A DNA stretch of 9,349 nt from Crocinitomicaceae bacterium (GCA_003512365.1 DORI01000044.1:1-9349); one strand, 5' to 3'. Positions 1 to 7,733 are shown, counted from the first letter of the stretch. Numbers and translations are program-made. Notes: generated by a model not told the origin, from the letters alone.

Positions 1-1374
1 AATGATTCCCTTTGTTATCAGGCTAAAGATGGGACTATTAATGAACAGAAAGCCATTAGACTAAGTGTAGATCCTTACCTTAAGGTTTTTGATAAATACA
101 GCAATAAACATTTTTTACGTGCGCGTTATTATTTGGTAACAACTGGAAATAATGTTGATTACAAAGACGCTTCCTTTGCACAAATGTATTACTTGGATTA
201 CCAAATTCAGAAAAAAATTGGATTAGGAACAAATCTCTCTGCAGGAGTTACAAACAATACCAGCACTGTGAAAAGTTGGGTTTTTGGCAATCATTTTTCT
301 CAAAATATGGCAGCATATGGTCAAGTAGAATCACGTTTTAAGAAATTGGACATTTCTGCAGGAATGCGTTTAGAATATTACCAACTAGATAATAATCGAC
401 CAGATTCAAGATTTGAATACCTCGATTCTTTGTACATGCCTGTTTATCCGGTGTTTCGCACAGGAATACATTACGAGGTCAATAAGTTTTCACATTTGAG
501 AGCATCACTAGGACAAGGCGTTCGTTTTCCTTCTATTGCTGAAAGATTTGTTTCTACTTCTGTGGGTGGATTAGTTATTTTTAAAAATCCAAGCCTGCAA
601 CCTGAGAAAGGATGGGCTGGTGAAGTGGGTTGGAAACAAATTGTTGCAATAGGTGAGAATTGGAAAGGCTATATAGATGCTGCCGCTTTTATAAATGAAT
701 ACAGTAACATGACTGAATTTACTTTTGGTGTATATAATCCTTTAACAGGAGATAATTTAAATTGGCTCGGCGCCGGCGTCGCATCTCCTGAAGATTCAGC
801 AATTTGGAACGGATTAGTAGCTCAAGGACTTACCATAAATAATTGTATTGGCTTCAAGGCAACCAATGCAGAAAAAGCAAGAATTGCAGGATTAGAGCTA
901 TCATTTAATAGCCAAGGAAAAATCGGCGATGTGGAACTTACCTCTTTAATTGGATATACTTACATGAATCCGATTAGTTTGAATCCGGATTCTACCTATA
1001 AAGCAACCTTTTCAGATTCATCCACAAATATGCTTAAATATAGATTTAGGCACATGGCAAAATTAGATGTTCAAGCAGGTTATCGCAACTTTTTTGTCGG
1101 GATATCGACGCGTTTCAATAGTCATATGGTTAATATAGATAAGGTATTTGAGGAAAGTATTGCAGGAAACGAAATATTGGAGGGACTGAGAGAATATCGT
1201 GAGAAATATAACAAAGGAGCATTGGTATTTGACGCTCGTTTTGGTTACACCTATAAAAAACAATACAAAGTAAATTTTATAGTAAATAACTTATTTAATG
1301 CGGAATACACCTCGAGGCCAGGTGATGTTCAGCCACCACGTAATTTCTTAATTCAATTTCAGTACACTTTGTAA
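1..1374 (+). CDS. TonB-dependent outer-membrane receptor, C-terminal part (5' end outside window)
   Basis: This is the beta-barrel part of an outer-membrane active transporter that would import a ligand using energy passed on by TonB-ExbB-ExbD. The reading frame is open from base 1 with no stop, so the gene enters from outside; 457 residues are visible. A TTG at 133 is internal and not a real start, because paralogous sequence continues upstream of it. Aligned by eye to the complete receptor immediately downstream, the fragment begins near that protein's residue 336, so roughly 335 N-terminal residues (signal peptide, regulatory domain, plug) should lie to the left. Shared blocks include HLRASLGQG, PEKGWAGEVG, TNAEKA, NMLKYRFRH, NIDKVFEE and the C-terminal FNAEYTSRPGD...QPPRNFL, ending in a hydrophobic/aromatic strand as outer-membrane barrels do. 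The last ~118 residues are about two thirds identical to the neighbour. The ligand is unknown; the family is secure. Confidence 0.93.
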   Translation, partial: NDSLCYQAKDGTINEQKAIRLSVDPYLKVFDKYSNKHFLRARYYLVTTGNNVDYKDASFAQMYYLDYQIQKKIGLGTNLSAGVTNNTSTVKSWVFGNHFSQNMAAYGQVESRFKKLDISAGMRLEYYQLDNNRPDSRFEYLDSLYMPVYPVFRTGIHYEVNKFSHLRASLGQGVRFPSIAERFVSTSVGGLVIFKNPSLQPEKGWAGEVGWKQIVAIGENWKGYIDAAAFINEYSNMTEFTFGVYNPLTGDNLNWLGAGVASPEDSAIWNGLVAQGLTINNCIGFKATNAEKARIAGLELSFNSQGKIGDVELTSLIGYTYMNPISLNPDSTYKATFSDSSTNMLKYRFRHMAKLDVQAGYRNFFVGISTRFNSHMVNIDKVFEESIAGNEILEGLREYREKYNKGALVFDARFGYTYKKQYKVNFIVNNLFNAEYTSRPGDVQPPRNFLIQFQYTL

Positions 1375-1447
1375 GGAACAAAAATTAAACACTTTTACTC
1401 CTAAAAATTCGCAAAAAACTACTAATATTGAATTCTAAACCAAAACT

Positions 1448-3847
1448 ATGAAAGGAAAATTTATTGTTTTCTCTTTCTGTTTTTTTGTTCCATATCTTAA
1501 GGCGCAAATAACAGGTAAAGTTGTTGATGCATCAAATAACCAACCCATCATCGAGGCAAAAATCATTGCTTCCGATGGCAACAAAGTCAAGTCAGATTTT
1601 GAAGGAAAGTTTAAATTGAATAGCTCAAGTTTCCCAGTTACAGTTGTAACATCTATGTTGCAGTTTGAAAATGATACTACGGTAGTTAAGGGACCTGGAG
1701 ATATTTTGATAAAATTGAGAGTTCCAACTAAAGATTTAGGTACTGTTGTTGTTTCGGCAGGTCGCAGAAAGCAAGCGATAGAAGAAGTTCCAGTTTCAAT
1801 GGAAATTATTCGTCCTCAATTGATTGACAATAAAGGAATAACCGATTTAGAGGCTGCTGTTGATCAAACTCCTGGGGTATTTACTATGGACGGTCAAGTA
1901 AGTATTAGGGGAGGATCTGGATTTGCCTATGGCGCTGGTAGTCGTGTTTTGTTATTGTGGAACGGAATGCCGCTTTTATCTGGATATGCTGGGGATACAC
2001 AATGGAATGCGATTCCAATGGAACAAGCTTCTCAAGTTGAGGTCATGAAAGGAGCCTCCTCTGTGTTATATGGTAGTGGGGCTTTGAATGGGGTAATTTC
2101 TCTTCAAGAAAAGGAACCAAGCCCAAAAGCTGAAACAAAGATTAAATTACAATATGGAGTATACGACGGTCCAAGAAGAGAATCTATGAAATGGTGGGGA
2201 AAAGATTCAGCACAACGTTTCAATCCTATGAACCAACAAATCGAAGTGTACAGAGGTCAAATGTTTGCGCGTTATGGGTATACCTTATCTACGACCTTGT
2301 TTCATAACGATGGGTACCGCCAAGGCGAGAATGAATACAGAGGCAGAGTGAGTGGAACGATTTATTTTCGTCCGGTTAAATGGGAGCGACTGAAAGCCGG
2401 TATTGGCTACAATTACCAAATTCAAAAAACAGGTAATTTTTTAATTTGGCAAAGTGACTCTCTTGGGTACACACCAAGTGGAGGGGTTGACACAAGTAAT
2501 GCCGCTTCAACCTTGACCTATAATCTAGGACAGCGCTTATTTATTGATCCTTATTTGAAATTTATCGATAAGAACAACAATAAACACCAACTTAAGACAC
2601 GCATGTATTATGCACAGAATACAAATATTAATAACCCTGACCAAAGTAATGGCGCGATTATCTATTTCACGGATTACCAATTTCAAAAACAGTGGGATAA
2701 CGGTATAACGCTAACATCAGGACTCTCAAATATTTACAATGTAGTGTTCTCTCAACTTTTTGGGGACCATACTTCAAATAACGTAGCTGCCTACACGCAG
2801 TATGAGCATAAAATAACAGATAAACTTGACTTAAGTGCGGGCTTTAGAGTAGAACATTTTATTATGGATGGAAAAAGCGGGGATTCAGATTTTAGATTTG
2901 GTAAAGACTCTAGTGCCTTTGCAATTCCAGTTTATCCGATTCTTCGCACAGGGTTACATTATGAAGTTGCAAAGTACTCTCACCTCAGAGCTTCAATCGG
3001 TCAAGGAATTCGTTATCCTTCTGTTGCTGAGCGTTATACAGCCACATCTGTAGGGGCATTGAATATTTTTCCTAATCCAACATTAACTCCTGAGAAAGGT
3101 TGGGCAGCGGAGATAGGATTCAAACAAGGAGTGAAAATCGGCGAGTGGAAAGGTATGCTCGATATAGCCGGGTTCATAAACAATTATTCAAATATGATTG
3201 AATTTGCGTTTGGACTATTCAACCCTGAAACAGGCAATTCGTTAAATACATCGACGCAAGAAGGATTAAATGAATATTTATCGCTTTTAAATCAAGGTTA
3301 TACTATTAATAATATGATAGGATTTAGAGCCACGAATGCTGAAAAAGCGAGTATTACAGGACTTGACATCTCGTTTAACAGTATGGGTAAAATTGGTGAG
3401 TTTGAAATAATCTCTCTGGTTGGATATACATATATGAATCCGAGTTCTCTAAATAATGACCCTAATTATACGGTTTATAACTCCGATTCAACAACTAATA
3501 TGTTGAAATACAGATTTAGGCACTTAGCAAAAGCTGATATTGAAGTCAACTGGAGAAAATTTAGCTTCGGTATTTCTAATCGTTATAATAGTTTTATGAG
3601 AAATATAGACAAAGTATTTGAAGAACCAATCGCAGGTAATACCTACATATTACCAGGATTAAAGGAATATAGAAAAATTTATAACAAAGGGAATGTAGTG
3701 TTTGATTTTCGTTTGGGATACAAGTTTGGTGAAAATTACAGGGTGGGATTTATAGTAAACAATGTGTTTAATGCTGAATATACATCACGTCCCGGCGACA
3801 TTCAACCTCCTCGAAATTTCCTAATGCAATTACAAATGAAATTGTAG
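1448..3847 (+). CDS. TonB-dependent receptor with carboxypeptidase-regulatory-like N-terminal domain
   Basis: Complete 799-residue outer-membrane receptor, predicted to import a ligand across the outer membrane with TonB energy. Residues 1-20 form a signal peptide (lysines at 2 and 4, then a Phe/Val-rich core, ending KAQ). Residues ~21-92 resemble the CarboxypepD_reg-like beta-sandwich (ITGKVVDASN...). A TonB-box-like stretch, LGTVVVSAGR, lies near 98-106. The plug domain spans ~110-222, with TPGVFTMDG, VSIRGGSGFAYG, NGMPLLSG and VEVMKGASSVLYGSGALNGVI. The rest is a 22-strand-type barrel ending at QLQMKL. The size suits BtuB/FepA-like receptors rather than the larger SusC type, and no SusD partner gene is visible. 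It lies 73 bp after a paralogous receptor, indicating tandem duplication. A weak -7-like TAATATTG sits at 1423-1430, one mismatch from consensus. The stop overlaps the kdsB start by one base. The substrate (siderophore, cobalamin or other) cannot be read from the sequence. Confidence 0.95.
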   Translation: MKGKFIVFSFCFFVPYLKAQITGKVVDASNNQPIIEAKIIASDGNKVKSDFEGKFKLNSSSFPVTVVTSMLQFENDTTVVKGPGDILIKLRVPTKDLGTVVVSAGRRKQAIEEVPVSMEIIRPQLIDNKGITDLEAAVDQTPGVFTMDGQVSIRGGSGFAYGAGSRVLLLWNGMPLLSGYAGDTQWNAIPMEQASQVEVMKGASSVLYGSGALNGVISLQEKEPSPKAETKIKLQYGVYDGPRRESMKWWGKDSAQRFNPMNQQIEVYRGQMFARYGYTLSTTLFHNDGYRQGENEYRGRVSGTIYFRPVKWERLKAGIGYNYQIQKTGNFLIWQSDSLGYTPSGGVDTSNAASTLTYNLGQRLFIDPYLKFIDKNNNKHQLKTRMYYAQNTNINNPDQSNGAIIYFTDYQFQKQWDNGITLTSGLSNIYNVVFSQLFGDHTSNNVAAYTQYEHKITDKLDLSAGFRVEHFIMDGKSGDSDFRFGKDSSAFAIPVYPILRTGLHYEVAKYSHLRASIGQGIRYPSVAERYTATSVGALNIFPNPTLTPEKGWAAEIGFKQGVKIGEWKGMLDIAGFINNYSNMIEFAFGLFNPETGNSLNTSTQEGLNEYLSLLNQGYTINNMIGFRATNAEKASITGLDISFNSMGKIGEFEIISLVGYTYMNPSSLNNDPNYTVYNSDSTTNMLKYRFRHLAKADIEVNWRKFSFGISNRYNSFMRNIDKVFEEPIAGNTYILPGLKEYRKIYNKGNVVFDFRLGYKFGENYRVGFIVNNVFNAEYTSRPGDIQPPRNFLMQLQMKL

Positions 3848-4569
3848 TGAAAGTAATAGGAATCATACCCGCTCGTTATGCTTCAAGTCGATTCCCAGGA
3901 AAACCCTTAATCGATTTGAAAGGGAAAACGATGATTCAACGTGTATACGAAGGCGCTTCTAAATCTTCTTTAATCGATGAAGTAATTGTGGCTACCGATG
4001 ACCAACGAATTGTGGACGAGGTATTAAGATTTGGTGGAAAGGTTGAATTGACTCGAGCTGAACATACATCAGGAACAGAGAGATGTGCGGAAGTAGCTGA
4101 AAGACATTCTAATTCAAATTTGGTTATCAATATTCAAGGCGATGAACCATTGATAAATTTCCAACAGTTGGATGAATTAATCCATGAATTTAAAGACCCT
4201 TCCGTAGAGATTGCTACACTTGCAACTCCGTTTAAAGAGGAGCTTGAATTTAAGAATCAGAACAGAATAAAAGTAGTACTGAATGCTGAAAGAGATGCGC
4301 TTTATTTTAGTCGTGCGGCAATTCCTTCAAATTCTCATGGAAATTCTCAGAATAACTTAAGATTGAAACACATTGGCGTTTATGCTTTTCGTCGTGATGT
4401 GCTTTTAAAACTGGCGAAATTGCCACTCAGCAATTTAGAGCAAGAAGAATCGCTCGAACAACTCAGATGGATGTACCATTTGTGGAAAATTAGAGTGGGA
4501 ATAACCCAAATTGAAACCCCGAATATCGACACCCCTGAAGATCTTCAAACGGTTCTAAACAAGTTGTAG
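3847..4569 (+). CDS. kdsB: 3-deoxy-manno-octulosonate cytidylyltransferase (CMP-Kdo synthetase)
   Basis: Cytoplasmic enzyme that activates Kdo with CTP to give CMP-Kdo and pyrophosphate, the sugar donor for the LPS inner core. Its 240 residues are close to the usual ~245-250. Family motifs are all present: the nucleotide-binding PARYASSRFPGKPL (8-21), IVATDD (47-52), TSGTERCAEV (74-83), NIQGDEPLI (95-103, where D99 should bind the catalytic metal), ALYFSRAAIP (151-160), KHIGVYAFRR (174-183), EQEESLEQLRW (198-208) and the C-terminal IDTPEDL (227-233) with the second metal-binding Asp. The start is GTG: the first ATG lies at codon 29, beyond the essential N-terminal motif. That GTG shares its first base with the TAG of the upstream receptor (TAGTG), so translation is probably coupled by termination-reinitiation. 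No terminator is seen after the gene. The assignment is firm; pairing with a receptor gene is unusual. Confidence 0.96.
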   Translation: MKVIGIIPARYASSRFPGKPLIDLKGKTMIQRVYEGASKSSLIDEVIVATDDQRIVDEVLRFGGKVELTRAEHTSGTERCAEVAERHSNSNLVINIQGDEPLINFQQLDELIHEFKDPSVEIATLATPFKEELEFKNQNRIKVVLNAERDALYFSRAAIPSNSHGNSQNNLRLKHIGVYAFRRDVLLKLAKLPLSNLEQEESLEQLRWMYHLWKIRVGITQIETPNIDTPEDLQTVLNKL

Positions 4570-4600
4570 GGTTTTACTTCCTAATTTCGTTTAAGTTTTG

Positions 4601-4608
4601 TAACTTTG
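4601..4608 (+). promoter_or_regulatory. Bacteroidota-type -7 promoter element before the SPOR-domain gene
   Basis: TAACTTTG matches the TAnnTTTG consensus of the Bacteroidota housekeeping sigma factor exactly, and lies in the only gap (43 bp) between kdsB and the next gene. Only four bases (AATT) separate it from the ATG at 4613, so transcription would begin on or next to the start codon. A convincing -33 TTTG is missing at the usual spacing. An imperfect second copy, TAAGTTTTG (4592-4600), directly precedes it and would give a leader of a few bases. Promoter activity is inferred from the motif and its position only. Confidence 0.45.
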
Positions 4609-4612
4609 AATT

Positions 4613-5665
4613 ATGTATTCCTTAGAAGCAGGTATTGTAGACTTATTAATGAAACACAACTGTGTTGTGGTGCCGGGGTTTGGCGGTTTTATTGGTAAAA
4701 AAATACCGGCTAAACTTGAAAGTGCTAGTGGAATTTTAATCCCTCCTTCAAAACAATTCTTATTCAACATTAATTTAATTGAAAATGATGGTTTAGTCCT
4801 TCATTATTTAGCAGCAAAAAGCGCCGTTGATTATTTTAGTGCAGAAAAATATGTTGGTCAAAAAATTGAAGAATGGAAAAATGATCTACAACATGGAAGG
4901 TCAGTCACTATTCCGAATTTAGGCATCATCCAAAAAAATGTAAACGGAACAATGGAATTTACGCAAGATGCTGATTCTAATCTTCTTTTACAATCGTTTG
5001 GTCTAAAAGAGCTTCTTTTTGTTCCTTTAGAGCAAGGTATAGAGGATGAAATTAGTAATAGCGAAGATGCTGTAATTGTTTCGAAAAAAGTAAATCTTTG
5101 GAAATATGCTGCAGCGGCATGTTTTATTCCTATAGCCTTTTATAGTTTTTGGTTACCAACCCAAACGAATGTTTTTCAGTCTAAGGTTATATCAATCGAA
5201 GACTTTAATCCATTTAAAGAAAACAAAAGTGTAGAATATCAACACAAAGATTTTATTTATACCAATACGCAAGAAAAAAGCGACGACTTGACGATTATCT
5301 CTTCAGAAGGTGATTCTATTGCAAATTTCATCTATGATGAGCACACGACTATTCCGGTTAGGATGGACTTAAACAAGAAGAAAATCATAGAAAAAGCAAA
5401 AAAAATAAATCAATTTAAACCTAGTCCTTCGCTTCCTATTGCCAATGAGGCAAAATTTAAAGTGGTGGTAGGTTGTTTTTCTAAAATGGAAAATGTTGAA
5501 AATTTTAAAGCGAAGTTGATGCGAGATGGTTTTGATGCTACTCACGAAAAGTTTGGCACTTTATTTCGTATTGTTATCAAATCAACGGATTCCATGTCGA
5601 TAGCCTCAGAAGTGGTGGAGATTTCACGTCAGAAAGGTTATAAAGGCTGGATATTAAAAAAATAA
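4613..5665 (+). CDS. HU-CCDC81-like / single transmembrane / SPOR-domain protein
   Basis: A 350-residue protein with a layout typical of Bacteroidota. Residues ~1-60 (LLMKHNCVVVPGFGGFIGKK, then PPSKQFLFN and NDGLVLHYLA) match the first CCDC81-type prokaryotic HU-like domain. Residues ~61-135, with the VTIPNLGIIQ strand, match the second. A single hydrophobic segment lies at about 163-182 (LWKYAAAACFIPIAFYSFWL). A polar, low-complexity linker of about 100 residues follows, and residues 281-350 (KFKVVVGCFS...GYKGWILKK) form a SPOR domain, which in characterised proteins binds denuded glycan strands at division septa. The N-terminus should therefore be cytoplasmic and the SPOR domain periplasmic. 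The ATG at 4613 is chosen because the first HU-like domain begins there; the next Met is residue 13. The stop lies 4 bp before a peptidase gene, suggesting an operon. A link between the cell interior and septal peptidoglycan is inferred, not shown. Confidence 0.87.
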   Translation: MYSLEAGIVDLLMKHNCVVVPGFGGFIGKKIPAKLESASGILIPPSKQFLFNINLIENDGLVLHYLAAKSAVDYFSAEKYVGQKIEEWKNDLQHGRSVTIPNLGIIQKNVNGTMEFTQDADSNLLLQSFGLKELLFVPLEQGIEDEISNSEDAVIVSKKVNLWKYAAAACFIPIAFYSFWLPTQTNVFQSKVISIEDFNPFKENKSVEYQHKDFIYTNTQEKSDDLTIISSEGDSIANFIYDEHTTIPVRMDLNKKKIIEKAKKINQFKPSPSLPIANEAKFKVVVGCFSKMENVENFKAKLMRDGFDATHEKFGTLFRIVIKSTDSMSIASEVVEISRQKGYKGWILKK

Positions 5666-5669
5666 TTTC

Positions 5670-6878
5670 ATGAAAAAATTGATTATTTATCTCGGTGTAT
5701 ACTTGTTCAGCACCTTAGTAATTTACGCCCAACAATATACCACAAATATTGAAGGAAGTAAATACCAATTCTCAAAAGTCGTTTCCTATGAGGCAACTCC
5801 TGTTCAAAGCCAGGGAATGACAGGAACTTGTTGGAGTTTTTCAGCGCTGTCATTTCTTGAGTCAGAGTTGATGAGAAAAGGTCAAAAAAATGTTCAACCG
5901 CTCTCTGAAATGTATATTGTTCGAAAGGCATACGAAATGAAAGCAGAAAAATACTTGAGAATGGATGGCAAGGTAAATTTTGCAGAGGGAGGAGCCTTTC
6001 ATGATATTCCTTTGGTAATAAAAAAGTACGGAATTGTTCCTTATTCCGTTTATGATGGTCTAAATGGTTCAAAATCCTATAACCACAGTGAACTGTTTAA
6101 GGAATTAGACAACGAGATGAAGCTTGTTTTATCCAAAATAGGCGCCGAGGAAGGTGTTAGTGCAGATTACAAGAAGAGAATTTCAGGTATTTTAGATAAA
6201 TACCTTGGCCCTGAACCTACCTCTTTTACTCTTGATAAAAGTGGTCAAAAAACAGATCCTAAAAACTACGCCAATCAATTAGGTTTGCAAATGGAGGATT
6301 ATGTATCTATTACCTCTTTCTCAAACCATGAATTCAATAAGCCTTGCATGTTGGAAATTCCTGATAACTGGGCTTGGGGCGAAAGCTATAATGTTCCTTT
6401 GGAGGATTTAGTTTCTGTAACAATCGACGCATTGAACAAAGGTTATACCTTAGCTTGGGGAGCCGATGTTTCGGAAAAAGGATTTAGTTTTAAAAATGGT
6501 ATTGCCGTGGTTCCTGAGAATTCAGCAACTATTGACGTCAAAGGAAAAGATAACCGCAATTTCAATGATGCCGGTGCGGATAGGATGGGAAATGCTTTTT
6601 TATCCCCAGTAAAGGAAAAGAAAATCACTCAAGAGGTTAGACAAAATGGGTATGATAACAAAACAACAACCGACGACCATGGTATGCATATCGTAGGACT
6701 TTATACTGATCAAAATGGAACTCGGTATTTTCTAGTAAAAAATTCTTGGGGAACAGGCAACTATCCAAAAGGTTATTTATATGTTTCTGAAAACTATTTC
6801 AAATTTAAAACGATTAATGTGTACCTTCACAAGGATGCATTGTCTACTGAAATAAAAACAAATCTTGGACTTAAATAA
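5670..6878 (+). CDS. Exported C1 family cysteine peptidase, bleomycin hydrolase-like (C1B)
   Basis: A 402-residue papain-fold peptidase of the bleomycin hydrolase/aminopeptidase C branch. Residues 1-20 look like a Sec signal peptide (MKK, hydrophobic core, ending IYAQQ), so it should act in the periplasm or outside, whereas classical bleomycin hydrolases are cytosolic. The catalytic set is visible: oxyanion-hole Gln48 and nucleophile Cys54 in QGMTGTCWSFS, His337 in DDHGMHIVG, and Asn358 in VKNSWGT. LSEMYIVRKAYEMKA (78-92) and NKGYTLAWGADVSEKGF (256-272) also fit this branch. The length is close to the ~400-450 usual for C1B. In bleomycin hydrolases the C-terminal tail enters the active site and confers aminopeptidase activity; the tail here (DALSTEIKTNLGLK) may do likewise, but that is inference. 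It starts 4 bp after the SPOR gene and ends 24 bp before a lipoprotein gene, so the three are probably cotranscribed. The physiological substrate is unknown. Confidence 0.9.
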   Translation: MKKLIIYLGVYLFSTLVIYAQQYTTNIEGSKYQFSKVVSYEATPVQSQGMTGTCWSFSALSFLESELMRKGQKNVQPLSEMYIVRKAYEMKAEKYLRMDGKVNFAEGGAFHDIPLVIKKYGIVPYSVYDGLNGSKSYNHSELFKELDNEMKLVLSKIGAEEGVSADYKKRISGILDKYLGPEPTSFTLDKSGQKTDPKNYANQLGLQMEDYVSITSFSNHEFNKPCMLEIPDNWAWGESYNVPLEDLVSVTIDALNKGYTLAWGADVSEKGFSFKNGIAVVPENSATIDVKGKDNRNFNDAGADRMGNAFLSPVKEKKITQEVRQNGYDNKTTTDDHGMHIVGLYTDQNGTRYFLVKNSWGTGNYPKGYLYVSENYFKFKTINVYLHKDALSTEIKTNLGLK

Positions 6879-6902
6879 TTTAATTACTAAATCTTATAAA
6901 AC

Positions 6903-7733
6903 ATGAAAAAACTATTTTTTTTGCTCTCTATTTCAAGTCTTCTTTTTTTAACTTCTTGTAGAAAACGATATGATAATGATCCATCTGCGTTGATGAATTA
7001 TAAAATTGAAACGGCGTTCGATGAAATGACCAATATTTCTGATCAAGCTGTTACCGGAAATATGGTTTATTACAAATCAGGTGAAGTTGTTTACACAAAA
7101 CCAGGTGCAACAACCAATTTACCAAAAACACCGTGCAATGTAATTATTACACTCGACACTACAAATTTTCCTAGGACAGTTACTGTGGATTATGGAAACA
7201 CGAACTGTGATTGTAACGATGGAAAGGTGCGGAGAGGAAAGATAATAACTACTTATACTGGTCCCTACTTAGCTCAAGGAACTTTAATCACCCATACCCC
7301 TGAAAATTATTACGTCAATGATGTACTTATTCAAGGAACTAAAACAGTTGAAAATATGGGATTAAATACGACATCTCAGCCCTATTATCAGGTAGCAATT
7401 AATGGTTCTGCTACCAATCCAGATGGTGAAGTACTCAACTATACCTCCTCGAGAATACGTACGTGGGTTGCAGGTTTCAATACGCTTTTTGATCGATTTG
7501 ACGATGAATACGATATTACAGGAACAGCAACTGGAACATTTTCCAATGGTGGAGGCTACGCTAGTGAAACAACTACTCCAATAAGAATAAAAGTAGGATG
7601 CGGTTTTCCTGTGAGCGGTATTCTTCAAATTACACCTGTTGACCGACCAGTAAGAACTATTAATTATGGCGACGGTTCATGTGATTTGACATTCACCGTC
7701 ACTGTGAACGGCTACACTTTTACAATAAACTAA
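6903..7733 (+). CDS. Uncharacterised Bacteroidota lipoprotein
   Basis: A 276-residue lipoprotein of unknown function. The N-terminus is a classic type II signal peptide: MKK, a hydrophobic stretch, then the lipobox LTSC with the lipidated Cys19. The mature start CRKRYDNDPS is charged; acidic residues just after the Cys can direct lipoproteins to the cell surface in this phylum, but this one is not a clear match. The mature part is rich in Thr, Asn, Tyr and Gly and looks all-beta. A motif occurs twice: RTVTVDYGNTNCDC (91-104) and RTINYGDGSCD (251-261), each near a further Cys (78 and 233), suggesting two related halves and possible disulfides. From memory, similar proteins with a G-T-x-x-V-x-N-M-G core (here 145-153) are common in Bacteroidota and unnamed. 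It is the last gene before a strong terminator and probably belongs to the SPOR-peptidase transcript, as no promoter-like site is seen in the 24-bp gap. Confidence 0.82.
   Translation: MKKLFFLLSISSLLFLTSCRKRYDNDPSALMNYKIETAFDEMTNISDQAVTGNMVYYKSGEVVYTKPGATTNLPKTPCNVIITLDTTNFPRTVTVDYGNTNCDCNDGKVRRGKIITTYTGPYLAQGTLITHTPENYYVNDVLIQGTKTVENMGLNTTSQPYYQVAINGSATNPDGEVLNYTSSRIRTWVAGFNTLFDRFDDEYDITGTATGTFSNGGGYASETTTPIRIKVGCGFPVSGILQITPVDRPVRTINYGDGSCDLTFTVTVNGYTFTIN

Noticed and set aside
133..1374. TTG at 133 as the start of a short 413-residue receptor
   Set aside because: The frame is open back to base 1, and the upstream residues (DPYLKVFDKYSNKH) align with the paralogue, so this is an internal codon of a gene entering from the left.
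1423..1430. TAATATTG as a promoter for the second TonB receptor
   Set aside because: It has one mismatch to TAnnTTTG and no clear -33 partner in a very AT-rich gap; it is mentioned with the gene but not listed as a site.
1405..1435. AATTC/GAATT inverted repeat between the two receptors as a terminator
   Set aside because: The 5-bp AT-rich arms are separated by about 20 bases and lack a T-tract, too weak to call.
5707..6072. 121-residue minus-strand reading frame inside the peptidase gene
   Set aside because: It is fully antisense to a gene with intact catalytic motifs, shows no recognisable domain, and its composition follows from the other strand.
7362..7628. Minus- and plus-strand small frames within the lipoprotein gene
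   Set aside because: Both are shadows of the lipoprotein frame; low-complexity Ser/Cys-rich translation without start signals.
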